64,000 bases of DNA from Nelumbo lutea (GCA_022828595.1 JAKGHH010000003.1:103253583-103317582); one strand, 5' to 3'; shown: positions 32,201 through 40,500, numbered from the stretch's first letter. Notes: generated by a model not told the origin, from the sequence alone. Numbers and translations are program-made.

Positions 32201-34964
32201 TGCATTTATTTCTCCAAGTCAGAATCAAAAGGTGTTCTCTACTTTCTTGTGGAGTTGTAATTAAGGGGAACAATTCTTATGATTCCTTGAATGGGCTTTA
32301 CCCAAAATAATAAAAATTCAATCACTTGATTGAGTGAATTATGTTGCATGAGAATTTTTTTAAATTTTCATACCAACACATGGGAAATCCAAGGCTGTCA
32401 AGTATTAGGGGACAATATTTAGACATCATGATGGCATGACAACATTACTATGTTCGGGTGCTTTAGGGCATGATAATTAGACTAGCGCAGAGTAGTTAGC
32501 TGTACTCCAATGCATTAAAATTCCGGAAGGATCTCAGCTGTAACCAAGTGTTGATAGGAGATTCAAAGGTCATTACGGGGTGGCTAAAAGACAACCATGC
32601 GGGGCCCTGGCAGTAAAGACATATATTGAGAGGAATCAAATAACTAGGGAGGTAAGAGCTAGTTTAAACTGGGTTCAGAGATCATCTGACAGCATGGCAG
32701 ATGCATTGGCTAAACAAGGTCTCAATAGAACACAATTATTTAGAGGGATCAATCATAAAAAAAATCTTTTAATGCTGGTTGGTTCAGCTGTATCCTGCAT
32801 GTGGTATTTAGGTATCCCTTTGCGATGCCAACCATAGTCTTGCAGGAGCTGTGTGGCCACTCTCAAGTGTTTTCTGCATCTGCGTACGATCTGACTCTTC
32901 AGAGGATAAGGACATGAAATTTAGAAAGTGTAATAGGTACAAGATGTCAGGGACTAGTAAATTTGTTTGGCCATGAAGAAAGCCCAGGTCCCAGAACAGA
33001 TCTGGTTCAGGGGATAAGGGCATGGAATTTAGAAGGTCTAATGGGGATAGGGACATAAAATGCTTCTATTATTGATAAAAGAAGGGAAGAAAATATCAAG
33101 AACTATAAAAAGGGAAAAAAAGAAGAAAAGAAATCATTGGGGATTTGTTAACCTCTTGGGTCATGAAGAAAGCTCTAGTCCCAGAACAGGTCTGATTGTG
33201 CAAGAATGAAACGTAAGCTTCTAAGAACTGTTTGTAAGAGAAAAAGGTATAGTGGTGGGGGGTTTTGGCTTAGGGTTGAGTCTACCGGAAAAATCTGACT
33301 TGTATGAAAGGAAGAATGAGGGAGGTCAATCCTATATGTGGATTTCAATGGATAGGCAAAAGGGGGAGGGGCATCTGATAAAAATATTAATGTATTACCA
33401 AAATTGATTTTATTGCATTGTGGATGAATCTGTATAATGCTCTCTACTAAACTATTTTTGGAACTAACTTGGGCTTTTGACCCTCTCAATGTGCGAAGGG
33501 GTCTGCATGCCTTAGTGCTTGTTATCCTTATCTCAAAGCTGCAAAGTTTGCAATTGGTTCTACTTGTCACAGTTCTATCAACACTTTCATAGGTGTTATC
33601 TCGTGTCTAAGATACAGTTCATGTAGTCATACAGCACTGTAGCATTGTGTGTGCTTCATGCAAAACCTGATTACATTTGGTTCATATATTTCTTTTAGGT
33701 TTTAATGGGAAACTGTCGACCAACATCATTTTTTTCCTTTGTAACTTGTAACAACTGTTCTTTCTCCAGACATGTTTCTTGCTCTTGATAAAGATATGAA
33801 TGGGACATTGAGCAAGCAGGAGCTTCGAGAATATGCGGATGGCACACTAACAGAAATATTCGTTGAAAGGGGTAAGAATGGGAATTAATTTTGACAAGTT
33901 TTATTCAGCTTTGCCCAGTTGGTCCTTTTTATTCAAATAGATCAATTTATCTTTTTATTGAGTTTAATCTTTATCTTAACATCATTCTGTTGGCATTCAT
34001 TGGGATTTTGCTCAACAACATGAATTGCATTTACTTCTTGGATTGTAATATGGCCTTGTTTGTACTCATTTTTATCCTTAACAGCTTTTGATGAGCATGT
34101 TCGACGTGGCAAAAGTGGTGGAGGCAATGCTAGGGAGATGGATTTTGAAAGCTTCCTTGACTTTGTTTTGGCCCTAGAAAATAAAGATACACCAGAAGGA
34201 TTGTCATATTTGTTTCGGTGCCTTGATCTCCATGGAAGAGGATACCTTACAACGGCTGATATACATACACTTTTCAGGTTACTCATTGCATGGCTTTATG
34301 TCTATCATTGTTGACCAAATATCTTGATATTTGGCAATGATAAATAATTTATACTTTCTATTTGGTTCCTGATTTTTTTCCTTTTACTTTTGTGCGTGTG
34401 TTGGGGGTGGGGGGTAATTTTATTTTAACATGGAAGAAAAGAAGGGGACCATCCAGAAGCTAAGTTGGTGCCTGATTCAATCTTCCTATAAAAACCTCTG
34501 TAAATTCCAACTTGTAGTTCTGAAGCAAAGTCTGCAAGTCTCAACTTACTGAACATTTGCACTCTGGATACAGTTTAGTCAGAAATTGAATATCGAAAGA
34601 GTTTCAAACATTACCAATTAATAAGAGTCTGGAAAACTTTCTAGGGAAAAACTGCTTTTACTGGTTGATAAACTAAAGGTCATTACTGTTGTAAAAATAT
34701 ATTTTGTTGTCTTCTGCTGCATGAAGGGATGTACACCAAAAATGGATTGAAGGAGGGAACTACGAGCTTTGTATTGAAGACGTACGAGATGAGATCTGGG
34801 ATATGGTGAAACCAGCAGATCCACTCAGAATAACATTAGCTGATCTCCTTGCGTGCAAACAAGGTGGGACTGTTGCAAGCATGCTTATAGATGTCCGTGG
34901 CTTCTGGGCCCATGACAACAGAGAAAATCTTCTCCAAGAAGAGGAAGAGCCTGAAGAAGAGTAA
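5163..34964 (+). CDS. TON2: FASS/TON2: PP2A regulatory subunit B'' (3' part of the gene, seven exons)
   Basis: The exons 5163-5234, 5351-5483, 13487-13551, 21889-21964, 33770-33871, 34085-34277 and 34727-34964 join in one frame (879 nt) to give the last 292 residues of a protein of about 480. All introns are GT-AG. The protein has a canonical EF-hand loop, [12 protein letters not shown], across exons 1-2; a second, [12 protein letters not shown], in exon 5; a degenerate one ([12 protein letters not shown]) in exon 6; and the acidic tail [12 protein letters not shown] is the B''-type subunit that works with PP2A scaffold and catalytic subunits and with TON1 and TRM proteins at cortical microtubules to form the preprophase band. 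The introns are 116, 8003, 8337, 11805, 213 and 449 bp. No stop or frameshift lies in the coding exons, so the gene is probably functional despite the inserted elements. The N-terminal ~190 codons lie left of the window. Confidence 0.95.
5351..5483 (+). CDS. TON2: FASS exon, helical region after EF-hand
   Basis: The 133 nt encode [20 protein letters not shown] and on to [11 protein letters not shown]. It ends one base into a Gly codon, with donor GT at 5484. The next exon is 8 kb away. Confidence 0.95.
6849..7038 (-). mobile_element. Short 5'-truncated L1 insertion with perfect 18-bp target duplication
   Basis: The inserted 154 bp (6867-7020) are flanked by identical catcttcttgtctttcat at 6849-6866 and 7021-7038. 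The insert starts with a T-run on the + strand, which is the poly(A) tail of a minus-strand L1 3' UTR. The host sequence is the RTE element. Confidence 0.9.
7128..8028 (-). mobile_element. L1 LINE fragment inserted in the RTE element
   Basis: The minus-strand tail is at about 7141-7180 (A-rich after ctttttactcatc). A start-of-endonuclease motif, [12 protein letters not shown], is near 7724, and after it SNGDWLELN. Between that point and the tail the sequence is much shorter than a full ORF2, so most of the endonuclease and reverse transcriptase is missing. A diverged duplication, gcctatccttcat at 7128 and gcccactttcat at 8017, may be the target site. The RTE reading frame resumes on both sides. 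Confidence 0.65.
8386..8570 (-). mobile_element. 3' end fragment of a second RTE LINE
   Basis: The minus strand has aatggcagaacaagattcac and cggacaaggcttagttaag, the usual 3' end of plant RTE elements. It repeats the taacaatggatat stretch of the first RTE copy at 5625. It abuts the 5'-truncated end of that copy. Confidence 0.6.
9084..9315 (-). repeat. 3' LTR of the Copia element (232 bp)
   Basis: It matches 12583-12872 over most of its length. It lacks about 70 bp near the U3 end (after aaaaaaac at 9301-9307) and has an extra 12 bp of GA-rich sequence. On the minus strand it starts TGTCA and ends CAAC. Confidence 0.85.
9266..11734 (-). pseudogene. Copia gag-protease-integrase polyprotein, frameshifted and 3'-deleted
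   Basis: Gag starts at 11734 and has [15 protein letters not shown] frameshift near 11270 moves to the frame with [20 protein letters not shown]. The CCHC knuckle [14 protein letters not shown] follows at about 10950, and the protease motif [12 protein letters not shown] at about 10630. After a second frame change near 10435 comes the integrase zinc region and core, with [23 protein letters not shown] and [10 protein letters not shown]; a third change leads to [12 protein letters not shown] in the C-terminal part. The coding sequence then meets the LTR. Each part is recognisable but no full product can be made. Confidence 0.9.
12570..12581 (-). other. Primer binding site (initiator tRNA-Met)
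   Basis: The minus strand reads TGGTATCAGAGC one base after the 5' LTR, the usual Copia primer site complementary to the 3' end of initiator tRNA-Met. Confidence 0.9.
12583..12872 (-). repeat. 5' LTR of the Copia element (290 bp)
   Basis: It matches the LTR at 9084-9315 and is followed in the minus direction by the primer binding site. On the minus strand it starts TGTCATTTC and ends CAAC. Confidence 0.85.
13487..13551 (+). CDS. TON2: FASS exon
   Basis: The 65 nt complete the split Gly and encode [20 protein letters not shown] plus Gln. Acceptor tgacag at 13481-13486; donor GTAATG at 13552. It lies 235 bp after the end of the hAT-like element. Confidence 0.95.
13552..13813. other. FASS intron 3, before the Gypsy element
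   Basis: T-rich intron sequence with no further features. Confidence 0.6.
13814..14120 (+). repeat. 5' LTR of the chromovirus
   Basis: It starts TGAACCCAACTATAGG and ends ggtaactca. It contains TATATAAGG near 13960 and a CT microsatellite before the end. It matches the copy at 18856-19166. Confidence 0.85.
14127..14138 (+). other. Primer binding site (initiator tRNA-Met)
   Basis: TGGTATCAGAGC, six bases after the LTR end. Confidence 0.9.
14480..18870 (+). pseudogene. Gypsy gag-pol polyprotein remnant with chromodomain
   Basis: Gag at 14560-14766 reads [21 protein letters not shown] zinc knuckle start, [12 protein letters not shown], is near 15010. The protease motif [11 protein letters not shown] is near 15250. 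Reverse transcriptase starts with [20 protein letters not shown] (15840) and reaches [20 protein letters not shown] (16260). RNase H (17108-17353) reads [20 protein letters not shown]. Integrase has [13 protein letters not shown] (17855) and [15 protein letters not shown] (18030). The end (18688-18860) reads [16 protein letters not shown], the chromodomain-like tail. Stops at several sites, for example after LIDELLD at 16062, and frame changes make it non-functional. Confidence 0.9.
16241..17010 (+). repeat. 388-bp tandem duplication inside the RT domain
   Basis: Unit 1 is 16241-16622 and unit 2 is about 16622-17010. Both encode the RT active-site segment (FLDDILVYS in unit 1 and FFDDILVYS in unit 2) through WTDE. 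Unit 1 has a 6-bp loss right after aatgac and a 1-bp loss in tggccaagccc that shifts the frame. The join is at gatgaatgac, a short shared sequence. Confidence 0.9.
18856..19166 (+). repeat. 3' LTR of the chromovirus
   Basis: It matches the 5' LTR with scattered changes; the initial TG is CG here. The polypurine tract aaggggggaggaatt (18841-18855) precedes it. Confidence 0.85.
19327..19790 (-). mobile_element. L1 LINE 3' fragment with RNase H end
   Basis: The minus frame 19785-19471 includes [15 protein letters not shown] and [16 protein letters not shown], the end of an L1 RNase H domain. Downstream on the minus strand the 3' UTR ends in aataaagttttatgtc and an A-run (ttttttatc on the + strand at about 19329). 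It is 5'-truncated. Confidence 0.7.
19750..19832 (+). mobile_element. Possible L1 3' tail in opposite orientation
   Basis: aataaaatttttacttttg and an A-run at 19801-19826 look like a plant L1 3' end on the + strand. No coding sequence in that orientation is visible, so this may be a second tiny fragment or part of an inverted insertion. Confidence 0.4.
19840..21060. other. FASS intron 3, no feature seen
   Basis: AT-rich intron sequence without recognisable elements. Confidence 0.5.
21061..21253 (+). repeat. Direct duplication, 117-bp period
   Basis: tgctgaccacatcattt to cattcttctcat occurs at 21061-21137 and again at 21178-21253 with a few changes. Confidence 0.8.
21254..21888. other. FASS intron 3, end
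   Basis: AT-rich sequence leading to the acceptor at 21887-21888. Nothing else seen. Confidence 0.5.
21889..21964 (+). CDS. TON2: FASS exon
   Basis: The 76 nt encode [20 protein letters not shown] and AQRIC, ending one base into an Asp codon. Acceptor gcattag; donor GTGTGTGC at 21965, a weaker donor than the others. Confidence 0.94.
22210..22745 (+). mobile_element. L1 LINE fragment: zf-RVT and C-terminal region
   Basis: The + strand reads [14 protein letters not shown] and later [31 protein letters not shown] and [15 protein letters not shown] in one or more frames. This is the region that follows the L1 reverse transcriptase zinc domain and resembles IWSVWLERN-type ends. It has a stop after GIA and unclear ends. 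Confidence 0.6.
22790..23480 (-). mobile_element. L1 LINE fragment: ORF1 end and endonuclease start
   Basis: On the minus strand, near 22905-22880, the sequence encodes the QETKLE motif that starts the L1 endonuclease domain, with one base missing just before it. Upstream (23030-23400) the pyrimidine-rich + strand is the complement of a purine-rich ORF1 region, and it is similar to 7850-8010 in the other L1 fragment. Confidence 0.6.
23481..23685 (+). repeat. 63-bp direct duplication across an LTR end
   Basis: The sequence gacaggggtgcttacctctt and on through the first bases of the LTR occurs at 23481-23543 and again, with few changes, at 23623-23685 inside the LTR, 142 bp later. Confidence 0.85.
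23520..24431 (-). repeat. Left LTR (minus orientation)
   Basis: On the minus strand it starts TGTTTAAGGAC right after the polypurine stretch ctcaagggggcac and ends CCAGCA. It is an inverted copy of 31324-32378 with the 142-bp duplication and other indels. Confidence 0.75.
25624..25632 (+). promoter_or_regulatory. TATA box upstream of the left mobile-domain ORF
   Basis: TTATAAAAAGG on the + strand, 1.66 kb before the ATG at 27287 and antisense to the LTR. The distance would require a long leader or an intron. Confidence 0.35.
25949..26416. mobile_element. hAT-like MITE, GGGTGTCAAT family, copy 1
   Basis: The element is 25957-26408. It starts TAGGGGTGTCAATTGG and ends ATTGACACCCTTA. The 8-bp flanks atttcctc and attttctt match 6 of 8. 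The inside is made of repeated tccaatccaat-like words. Confidence 0.75.
26453..26690 (+). repeat. 62-bp tandem repeats, nearly four units
   Basis: Units begin gctgaaa at 26453, 26516, 26578 and 26640. Each contains gcatatttgctgtttattc or a variant. They exist only in the left arm. Confidence 0.85.
27287..27960 (+). pseudogene. Plant mobile domain ORF, left arm copy, with stops
   Basis: The frame starts [16 protein letters not shown] and, after stops near 27392, 27449 and 27761, continues in the same frame: [51 protein letters not shown]. The last part matches the plant mobile domain pattern of a WGD-type region followed by a W-C stretch and a LPILG-type motif, which is seen better in the right copy. 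The domain is found in plant transposable elements and in MAIL1-type host proteins; its role in elements is unknown. It runs antisense to its LTR. Confidence 0.55.
28090..28500. other. Spacer between inverted arms
   Basis: This part has no inverted partner in the right arm and no recognised motif. Confidence 0.5.
28520..29807 (-). pseudogene. Plant mobile domain ORF, right arm copy, with stops
   Basis: The minus frame starts MDTLQPNV at 29807. At 29433-29158 it reads [20 protein letters not shown] and [20 protein letters not shown]; further on come [15 protein letters not shown] and, at 28861-28649, [20 protein letters not shown] with [17 protein letters not shown] C-terminal motif followed by PGYIYYALR. 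These follow the plant mobile domain order: N-terminal W-rich helix, LPILG motif, then WLS-FVFP and the Y-rich end. Stops and frame changes interrupt it. It runs antisense to the right LTR. Confidence 0.6.
30362..31091 (+). mobile_element. 5'-truncated L1 insertion with 12-bp target duplication
   Basis: The insert is 30374-31079 (706 bp), ending in caataaaaaaaa. It is flanked by catacaattaat at 30362-30373 and 31080-31091. The left arm has the same site uninterrupted (attaattgtatg near 24621-24632), which proves the insertion. Confidence 0.92.
30575..30982 (+). CDS. RNase H domain of L1 ORF2, open but 5'-truncated
   Basis: The 135-residue frame is a full RNase H (RVT_3) domain: [20 protein letters not shown], then [24 protein letters not shown] and [12 protein letters not shown]. 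The four acidic catalytic positions (Asp in FDGS, Glu in GAEV, Asp in EGDS, Asp in LADT) are present. The rest of ORF2 is missing because of the 5' truncation, so it has no start of its own except an internal ATG. It is younger than the inverted pair because it is absent from the left arm. Confidence 0.8.
   Translation: MKLNFDGSSRGNPGPSGIGGVFRDENGRIVALFSGPIGVGDSLGAEVMALLQGVRYAKQLGLHQIEIEGDSKLLIEWLQSGKLGAWIYRQPIRKIHNITWEIGACFKWTRRSANGLADTLAKQGTVRESMFWAVL
31324..32378 (+). repeat. Right LTR (plus orientation, 1055 bp)
   Basis: It starts TGTTG right after the polypurine stretch ctcaagggggcat and ends CAACA, an inverted repeat of 5 bp. A TATA-like TATTTAAG is at 31485-31492. Confidence 0.8.
31596..31730 (+). 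repeat. Tandem duplication in the right LTR
   Basis: acaggtaggaaaaggaa, then acttcttatatatgtcttct, occurs at about 31596-31660 and again at about 31668-31730. The left LTR has one copy. Confidence 0.8.
32390..32790 (+). mobile_element. L1 RNase H fragment
   Basis: The + strand gives [14 protein letters not shown], then after stops [20 protein letters not shown] and [12 protein letters not shown], the end of an RNase H domain. It lies just after the right LTR. Confidence 0.65.
32800..33769. other. FASS intron 4, end, with a degenerate repeat
   Basis: catgaagaaagcccaggtc and a diverged form occur at about 32973 and 33163, each followed by ccagaacag. A 131-residue minus-strand frame (33175-33570) has no recognised motif. 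Confidence 0.5.
33770..33871 (+). CDS. TON2: FASS exon, second EF-hand
   Basis: The 102 nt encode [18 protein letters not shown] and on to TLTEIFVER. The loop [12 protein letters not shown] keeps Asp-1, Asp-3, Asn-5, Gly-6 and Glu-12, so it can bind calcium. Donor GTAAGA at 33872. Confidence 0.95.
34085..34277 (+). CDS. TON2: FASS exon
   Basis: The 193 nt encode [20 protein letters not shown], then [20 protein letters not shown] and a degenerate EF-hand. It ends two bases into an Arg codon. Confidence 0.95.
34727..34964 (+). CDS. TON2: FASS terminal coding exon
   Basis: The 238 nt begin by completing Arg, then [20 protein letters not shown], and later [20 protein letters not shown] before the acidic tail and TAA at 34962-34964. 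The acceptor is aag at 34724-34726, after a T-rich stretch. Confidence 0.95.
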
Positions 34965-35200
34965 CCAACCCGGCAAAGCTCACGAATTGGTGCTTCTTTG
35001 TAGAGATCATTTGATGTAGTTTTTAGAAATCAGATGTTCTGTTTACTGTTGCTACACTAATGTGTTTGTTTAACGATCAAATGATCAAAAGTGTATATTC
35101 TTGCCATGATTCTGGAAGGCTTGGAAACCTAGAACCCATTTTTAAGATGGTAAATTATGTTGTATAACGAATAGAATCATGCATATTCAAATGGATTAAT
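34965..35200 (+). other. TON2: Probable 3' UTR of FASS
   Basis: Sequence after the TAA has T-rich stretches but no AATAAA, which is common for plant genes. The end point is a guess. Confidence 0.45.
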
Positions 35201-35718
35201 GGAATGGAATGAAATGTGACCCAAATGTCTCATATCGAGACTTCCCATCTAATCAGAAGTTTAGTACATCGAGCAGAAATAGTCATCACTTCTGGTTGTG
35301 GCTAGTGGTTACCCTCAAATGGCCATTAAACGAATGGTGAGTGCCATTTCGTCAAAGGAAAAATAGGACTTCCGACCTCAGATGATCCTTTCGAGAAAAC
35401 AGGGTCTGGGTTATTTCTCTTTTTTAAAATGTCATCTTCACACTGAGCACCGAATAACCTGAATTTATTGGACGTCTGGATCTATTGAGACCCTAATGTG
35501 ACTGGCGATTCTGTACGTGTTTGGATGAAATAAGTAGTCCAATTACAGTGCATTTCGAAAGTTTTAAATATGTAATGGTGATACGCAAGGTTCTAAATAT
35601 CGACAGTGGCCTATTGCGCCGGTGTTTTTTTTATGTTTCACTTAGTTTTTTTCAAAATCGATTCAAAGGGGCCGGTTTAAGGCCTGGAGATGTGTGAGAG
35701 TTGCTGTTTGTTGGATTA
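35201..35718. other. Intergenic sequence, no gene seen
   Basis: No motif or long frame. A caaggttctaaatatcga stretch near 35587 resembles the end of the MITE at 57754-57983. Confidence 0.4.
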
Positions 35719-35818
35719 NNNNNNNNNNNNNNNNNNNNNNNNNNNNNNNNNNNNNNNNNNNNNNNNNNNNNNNNNNNNNNNNNNNNNNNNNNNNNNNNNN
35801 NNNNNNNNNNNNNNNNNN
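35719..35818. other. Assembly gap (100 N)
   Basis: Exactly 100 undetermined bases, the usual scaffold placeholder. The true size is unknown. Confidence 0.99.
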
Positions 35819-37575
35819 TCTTGAACCAAAAGAAAATCAGAGCTGACCCTGCGCGGATGGATAGAAGTTGTGTTTCCAAGATTTGCGTAGATTGCTTTTT
35901 TTTTTTCAAGAAATGGTTTCTTGTTAAGGCGATTGATCTGAAATTAATTTTTGTTAAATCCAAAATTTATTTAGAATTGTTCTTTATTTATTTTGTTTTA
36001 ATGGAATGTTCGAACCTGGAGATCGCAGTGCGGTTTTGACGCAGATGGTCTGTGCACCCTTTTTCCTTTTATTTAATTTATTCAATTCGGTCTGTAAATA
36101 TTTTTTTTAATAGGATTTGATCAAGAATGTAATTAATTAATAGAAATAGGTTTTCTGATTCTTTTATTTTCTTGTTTAAAGAAGAAGGAAGAAGAAGGCG
36201 GCATTGGAGATTTGTAGATGGAGAAATCACTTTCTGCGATTTGCAGTTTTTGAAACTGCAACCTTAGTGATTAACCTCTGTTTTGCAGGTGGTGCAAACA
36301 GTCCATATTTGATTTGTGTTTGTTACAATCAAGATTATTAATTTCAAATCTTTCATGAATTAATTCTTGAATTGAAAATCAGTTTTGGACCATTTCGGAC
36401 TAGATTGGACCAAAACTGTTTGGATCAAATCTGGGGTTCGAAGAGGGCTATTTTTTGGTCCATATTCCTCACACTTGTTGTTCCAAATCTGATGTTCAAT
36501 TACAGGGATTAATTTGGCCCACCTGTAAAGCTCAGTTTTAAAGGGTTAAAACTACAAAAGCCCATTATTGTGAGAAAAGTTGTATGGGCCGAATTGCTAA
36601 CTGCAATTCAGCCCATACACCTAGTAGACATTAATTGTTAATGCTTTGGGTTTTTAAATGGACTATTCGATGGCCTTTACAGCAATTAATTGATTGGATC
36701 AATTCCTCCTTTACATGTGATGTTTGGATGTTTGATGTGCTACGACCATGGGCCATAAGCACTTGGCCCATGTTGACTCGTTAGTGGCTCTTACGCACAC
36801 CATGGTTGAATGCACATCATTGTTATAGTGTCCCTTAAGGTCAATGGATGACCCCTCTTTGCTTGGTGGGCCCTACAACCCTGAAAAGGGATCCGTACGG
36901 AACCTCTAGCCGATTAAGGCCCATTAGAAATCTGACTTTATGAAAGTCAGTGGGAGCCACTTTGGTTTGACATAAATTAGAACTAGGGGGTAATTTTGTT
37001 CCCTCCAGCAAATATGGATGCATGTGATAGGGAGATCCATATGATGGACTCTCTAAAGGCCTTCCATCATTAGCACAATGATGGGTCCTTTAGTAATGAC
37101 GAAACACACCATAAAATTGGGCTATCCATTTGTTGTTGAATCTGTTAGAGTGTTTCATTAGATGATATGGGCATCATAGACCGATGTGGGAGGGGCTTCA
37201 CCAGAAAATGGGAACTCTCTCACGGTACCTTGGCGTAACCTGAATATGATGGGTGTGCACTCACTAGACAGAAAGGTTTACCTGAAAACGGCTCTGAACC
37301 TTGTCTGACAGAGGCCAAAGGGATACTCATTTGATGAGTGGATATGATCCGTCACAGAAAGGTGGTGGGGTTTTGCAACTGAAACAGTTGGCTTCATGCA
37401 CCCTATGTGATTTTCCACATTTCCAGATACATTTTGTCGACTCCATCACTGAGTAAGTAGGGAAATCTCAGAGATGAACAAATGGGAATGGAACATAGAT
37501 TAAAAACCATATCTATGTAGGTAACATGAATCAAACTAAGGTTGTGGACTAACGTCTTTGCTGTTTTATCAGAAA
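35819..37575. other. Sequence upstream of the Copia gag, no LTR found
   Basis: I see neither a copy of the LTR at 41455-43359 nor a methionine primer site. It may be leader sequence or unrelated DNA. Confidence 0.5.
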
Positions 37576-40500
37576 ATGGCAAACGGTCAATTTGCAAAGC
37601 TTCTAGACGATAACAAGCTTAAGGGCCCAAACTATGCCGACTGGTACAGAAATCTTATGCTGGTCCTAACTTCTGAAAAGTTAGACAAGGTGGTGAAAAA
37701 TCCTGCCCCAGAATGTCCGGGTGATAGGGCTTCTGAGGCCCGTAGGAGGGACTACCAAGATTGGGAGGATAAGAACTCCCTAGCCCGCTGCTTTGTCATT
37801 GCCTCATTAGACAACTCAATACAGAGGCAGTTCGATCAGATCGAACTAGCCAAAGACATATTGGACAGTCTAAGAACAATGTATGAAGAGCAGAACCGTT
37901 CTACTCGACAGAAGGTCTTGAAATTGTTCATGACCGCGCAGATGTCCAAGGGGCAGAAAGTTCATGACCATTGTCTTCGGATGATGGGATACATTAACGA
38001 ACTAGAAGCTCTTGGATCCGGGCTAGAACTTGGCACGCAAGTGAATGCCATCCTAAATTCTTTGCCCTCTTCCTTCAATGCGTTCACAATGAACTACAAT
38101 ATGAATAAGCTGAATGTCAGCGTTTAGGAACTCAGCAATATGTTGCAGAGAGCCGAGGATCTACTCAAGAAGGATGAGCCTGTGGTTATGCTTGCTGAAG
38201 CAAACACAACGGGCAAGAAAAAGAGAAAGGCAAAGAAGCCCCAGAAGAAAGCTGCCAAACCTAAGAAGCAGAAGAAGAACAAGGCATCTGATGTCTGTCA
38301 CTTTTGCAAACAGACCAGCCACTGGAAGAGAAAATGTCCTGCCTACCTGGAGTCTAAGAAAGGTAACGTCGAAACTAGTGTCATTGAAACTAACATGTTA
38401 GTTACTTCTGTGTCCTGGTGTGTTGACTCTGGGGCTTCAACTCATGTGTGTAACTCACTGTAGGGGTTCAAAGTTAGTAGAAGATTGAGTGAAGGTGAAG
38501 TGACACTATTCTTGGAAACGACTGCAAGTGTTGCAGCTACGGCAATAGGAACTGTAGAATTAGATTTTAGAGAAGGAGTGCTTGTACTTAAAGATTGTCT
38601 TTATGTACAGAACTTGAGAAGAAATTTAATTTCTATTTCTAAACTGTGTGCTGATGGATATACTGTTTGTTTTAGTAATACGATTACTGTTAAATGCAAT
38701 AACAAATTCATCGCATGCGGGGAACTGGAGAACGGTCTCTATGTTCTACATCCTTCTCTAGAAACTAACTTAACCAAAACTATGTCGGTCAAAAATCCCA
38801 AGAAAAGAAATCATGATACAGTAAATCCCACGTGCCTCTAGAATTACCGACTCGACCACATCGGTGTTGACTGAATCACAACGTTGGTAAAGGATGGTCC
38901 TTTGGATTTTCTAACCATAGAAAATCTTCCCACTTGTGAGCCTTGCCTTCAAGGTAAGATGACTAAGCGGCCATTTGATGGTAAGCCTGAAAGATCTACA
39001 GGCACACTTGACCTAATACATACTGATGTATGTGGTCCCCTGAGTGTTAGGAAATGGAATCAACGCGTGTATTTCATCACCTTTACAAATGATTTCTCAT
39101 GATATGTTTACGTGTACCGAATAGGACATAAGTCTGAATCCTTTGAAAAGTTCAAAGAGTTCAGACAGAAAGTCGAGAAACAGTTAGGGAGAGAAATTAA
39201 GGCCTTTCGATCAGATCAAGGTGGCGAGTATCTCTCTGACGAATTCAGGGACTATTTAAAGGTCAACGGGATAGTGTCACAATTAGCTCCTCTTGCTACA
39301 CCTCAACTCAACGGTGTTTCAGAGAGGAGGAATAGGACCTTGTTGGACATGGTCCGGTCACTTCTCGTACGCTCAGAATTACCCACATCCTTTTGGGGAT
39401 ACGCATTAGAGACTAATATCTATGTGCTGAATCGGGTTCCAACCAAATCGGTTCCAAAAACACCATATGAACTATGGACCGGAAGGAAGCCAAGTGTAAG
39501 ACACTTAAAGATTTGGGGTTGTCCTGCACACGTTAAAAGAACAAGTGCGGACAAGTTGGAGTCCAAAACCAGTTGTTGCCTATTTATAGGCAACCCAAAG
39601 GATTCGGTGGGTTATCTATTCTATGACCCAAGTGAGCAGAAAGTGTTCTGCAGTCGAAACGCCCAATTCTTAGTACCCGAATACATCTTGGACACCCATC
39701 GTCAGGAAATAGTTCTTGAGGAGGAGAGCTCGGGAGCTGTGGGAGATATCCCACAAGTTCCCGGTAATGACCAACCTAGAAGGTCCACCTGGGTCTCCAG
39801 ACCACCAGCCCGATATGGTTATGACCAGGATAGTTACCTGGTGGAAGCCTTATTAGTGAAGAGGATCCCGTGACTTACACGGAAGCTATGTTAGACATAG
39901 ATTCCCAGAAGTGGGTGGAGGCCATGAGAGCCGAGATGGACTCGACGGAGACCAATGGAGTCTGGACTCTAGTAGATCCACCCTCCGGGGTAAAAGCAAT
40001 CAGTTGCAAATGGATTTACAAGAGGAAGAAGGGCCCCGATGGAAGGTTGAGACCTTCAAAGCTTGTCTGGTGGCGAAAGGGTACACTCAGAAAGAGGGCA
40101 TCGACTATGAGGAAACCTTTTCGCTCATGGCAATGCTTAAATCCATTAGGATCTTGCTAGCTGTAGCAGCATACCATGACAACGAGATTTGGCAAATGGA
40201 TGTCAAAACCGCATTCTTGAATGGAGATCTTAGTGAAGATATCTACATGCAGTAGCCACAAGGCTTCATTGCTGGTGGTCAGGAACACATGGTATGTAAA
40301 CTTAACAGATCCATATATGGACTTAAGCAAGCTTCTAGGAGTTTGAACATCCGTTTTGATTCTGCAGTCAAAACGTTTGACTTTGAGCAGAATTCGGATG
40401 AGCCCTGTGTTTACAAGAAATCCAGTGGGGATAAGATCACCTTTTTGGTGTTGTACGTGGACGAAATCCTACTCATTGGAAATGATGTAGGAATGTTGAC

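Larger units (their letters stand above)
23520..32378. mobile_element. Inverted pair of LTR-retrotransposon 3' halves
   Basis: Left arm 23520-28089 and right arm 28945-32378 are inverted copies of each other, with a spacer of 855 bp. At each outer end lies an LTR with its polypurine side facing inward (left in minus orientation, right in plus). Inside each arm lies a plant-mobile-domain ORF that runs antisense to its LTR. The left arm has about 2 kb (24680-26700) not seen in the right, including a MITE and tandem repeats; the right arm has an L1 insertion. The arms look roughly 90 percent identical by eye. No target duplication links the outer ends. Confidence 0.75.

Noticed and set aside
33175..33570. 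131-residue minus-strand frame in FASS intron 4
   Set aside because: No motif, no codon-like pattern, and it overlaps degenerate direct repeats.
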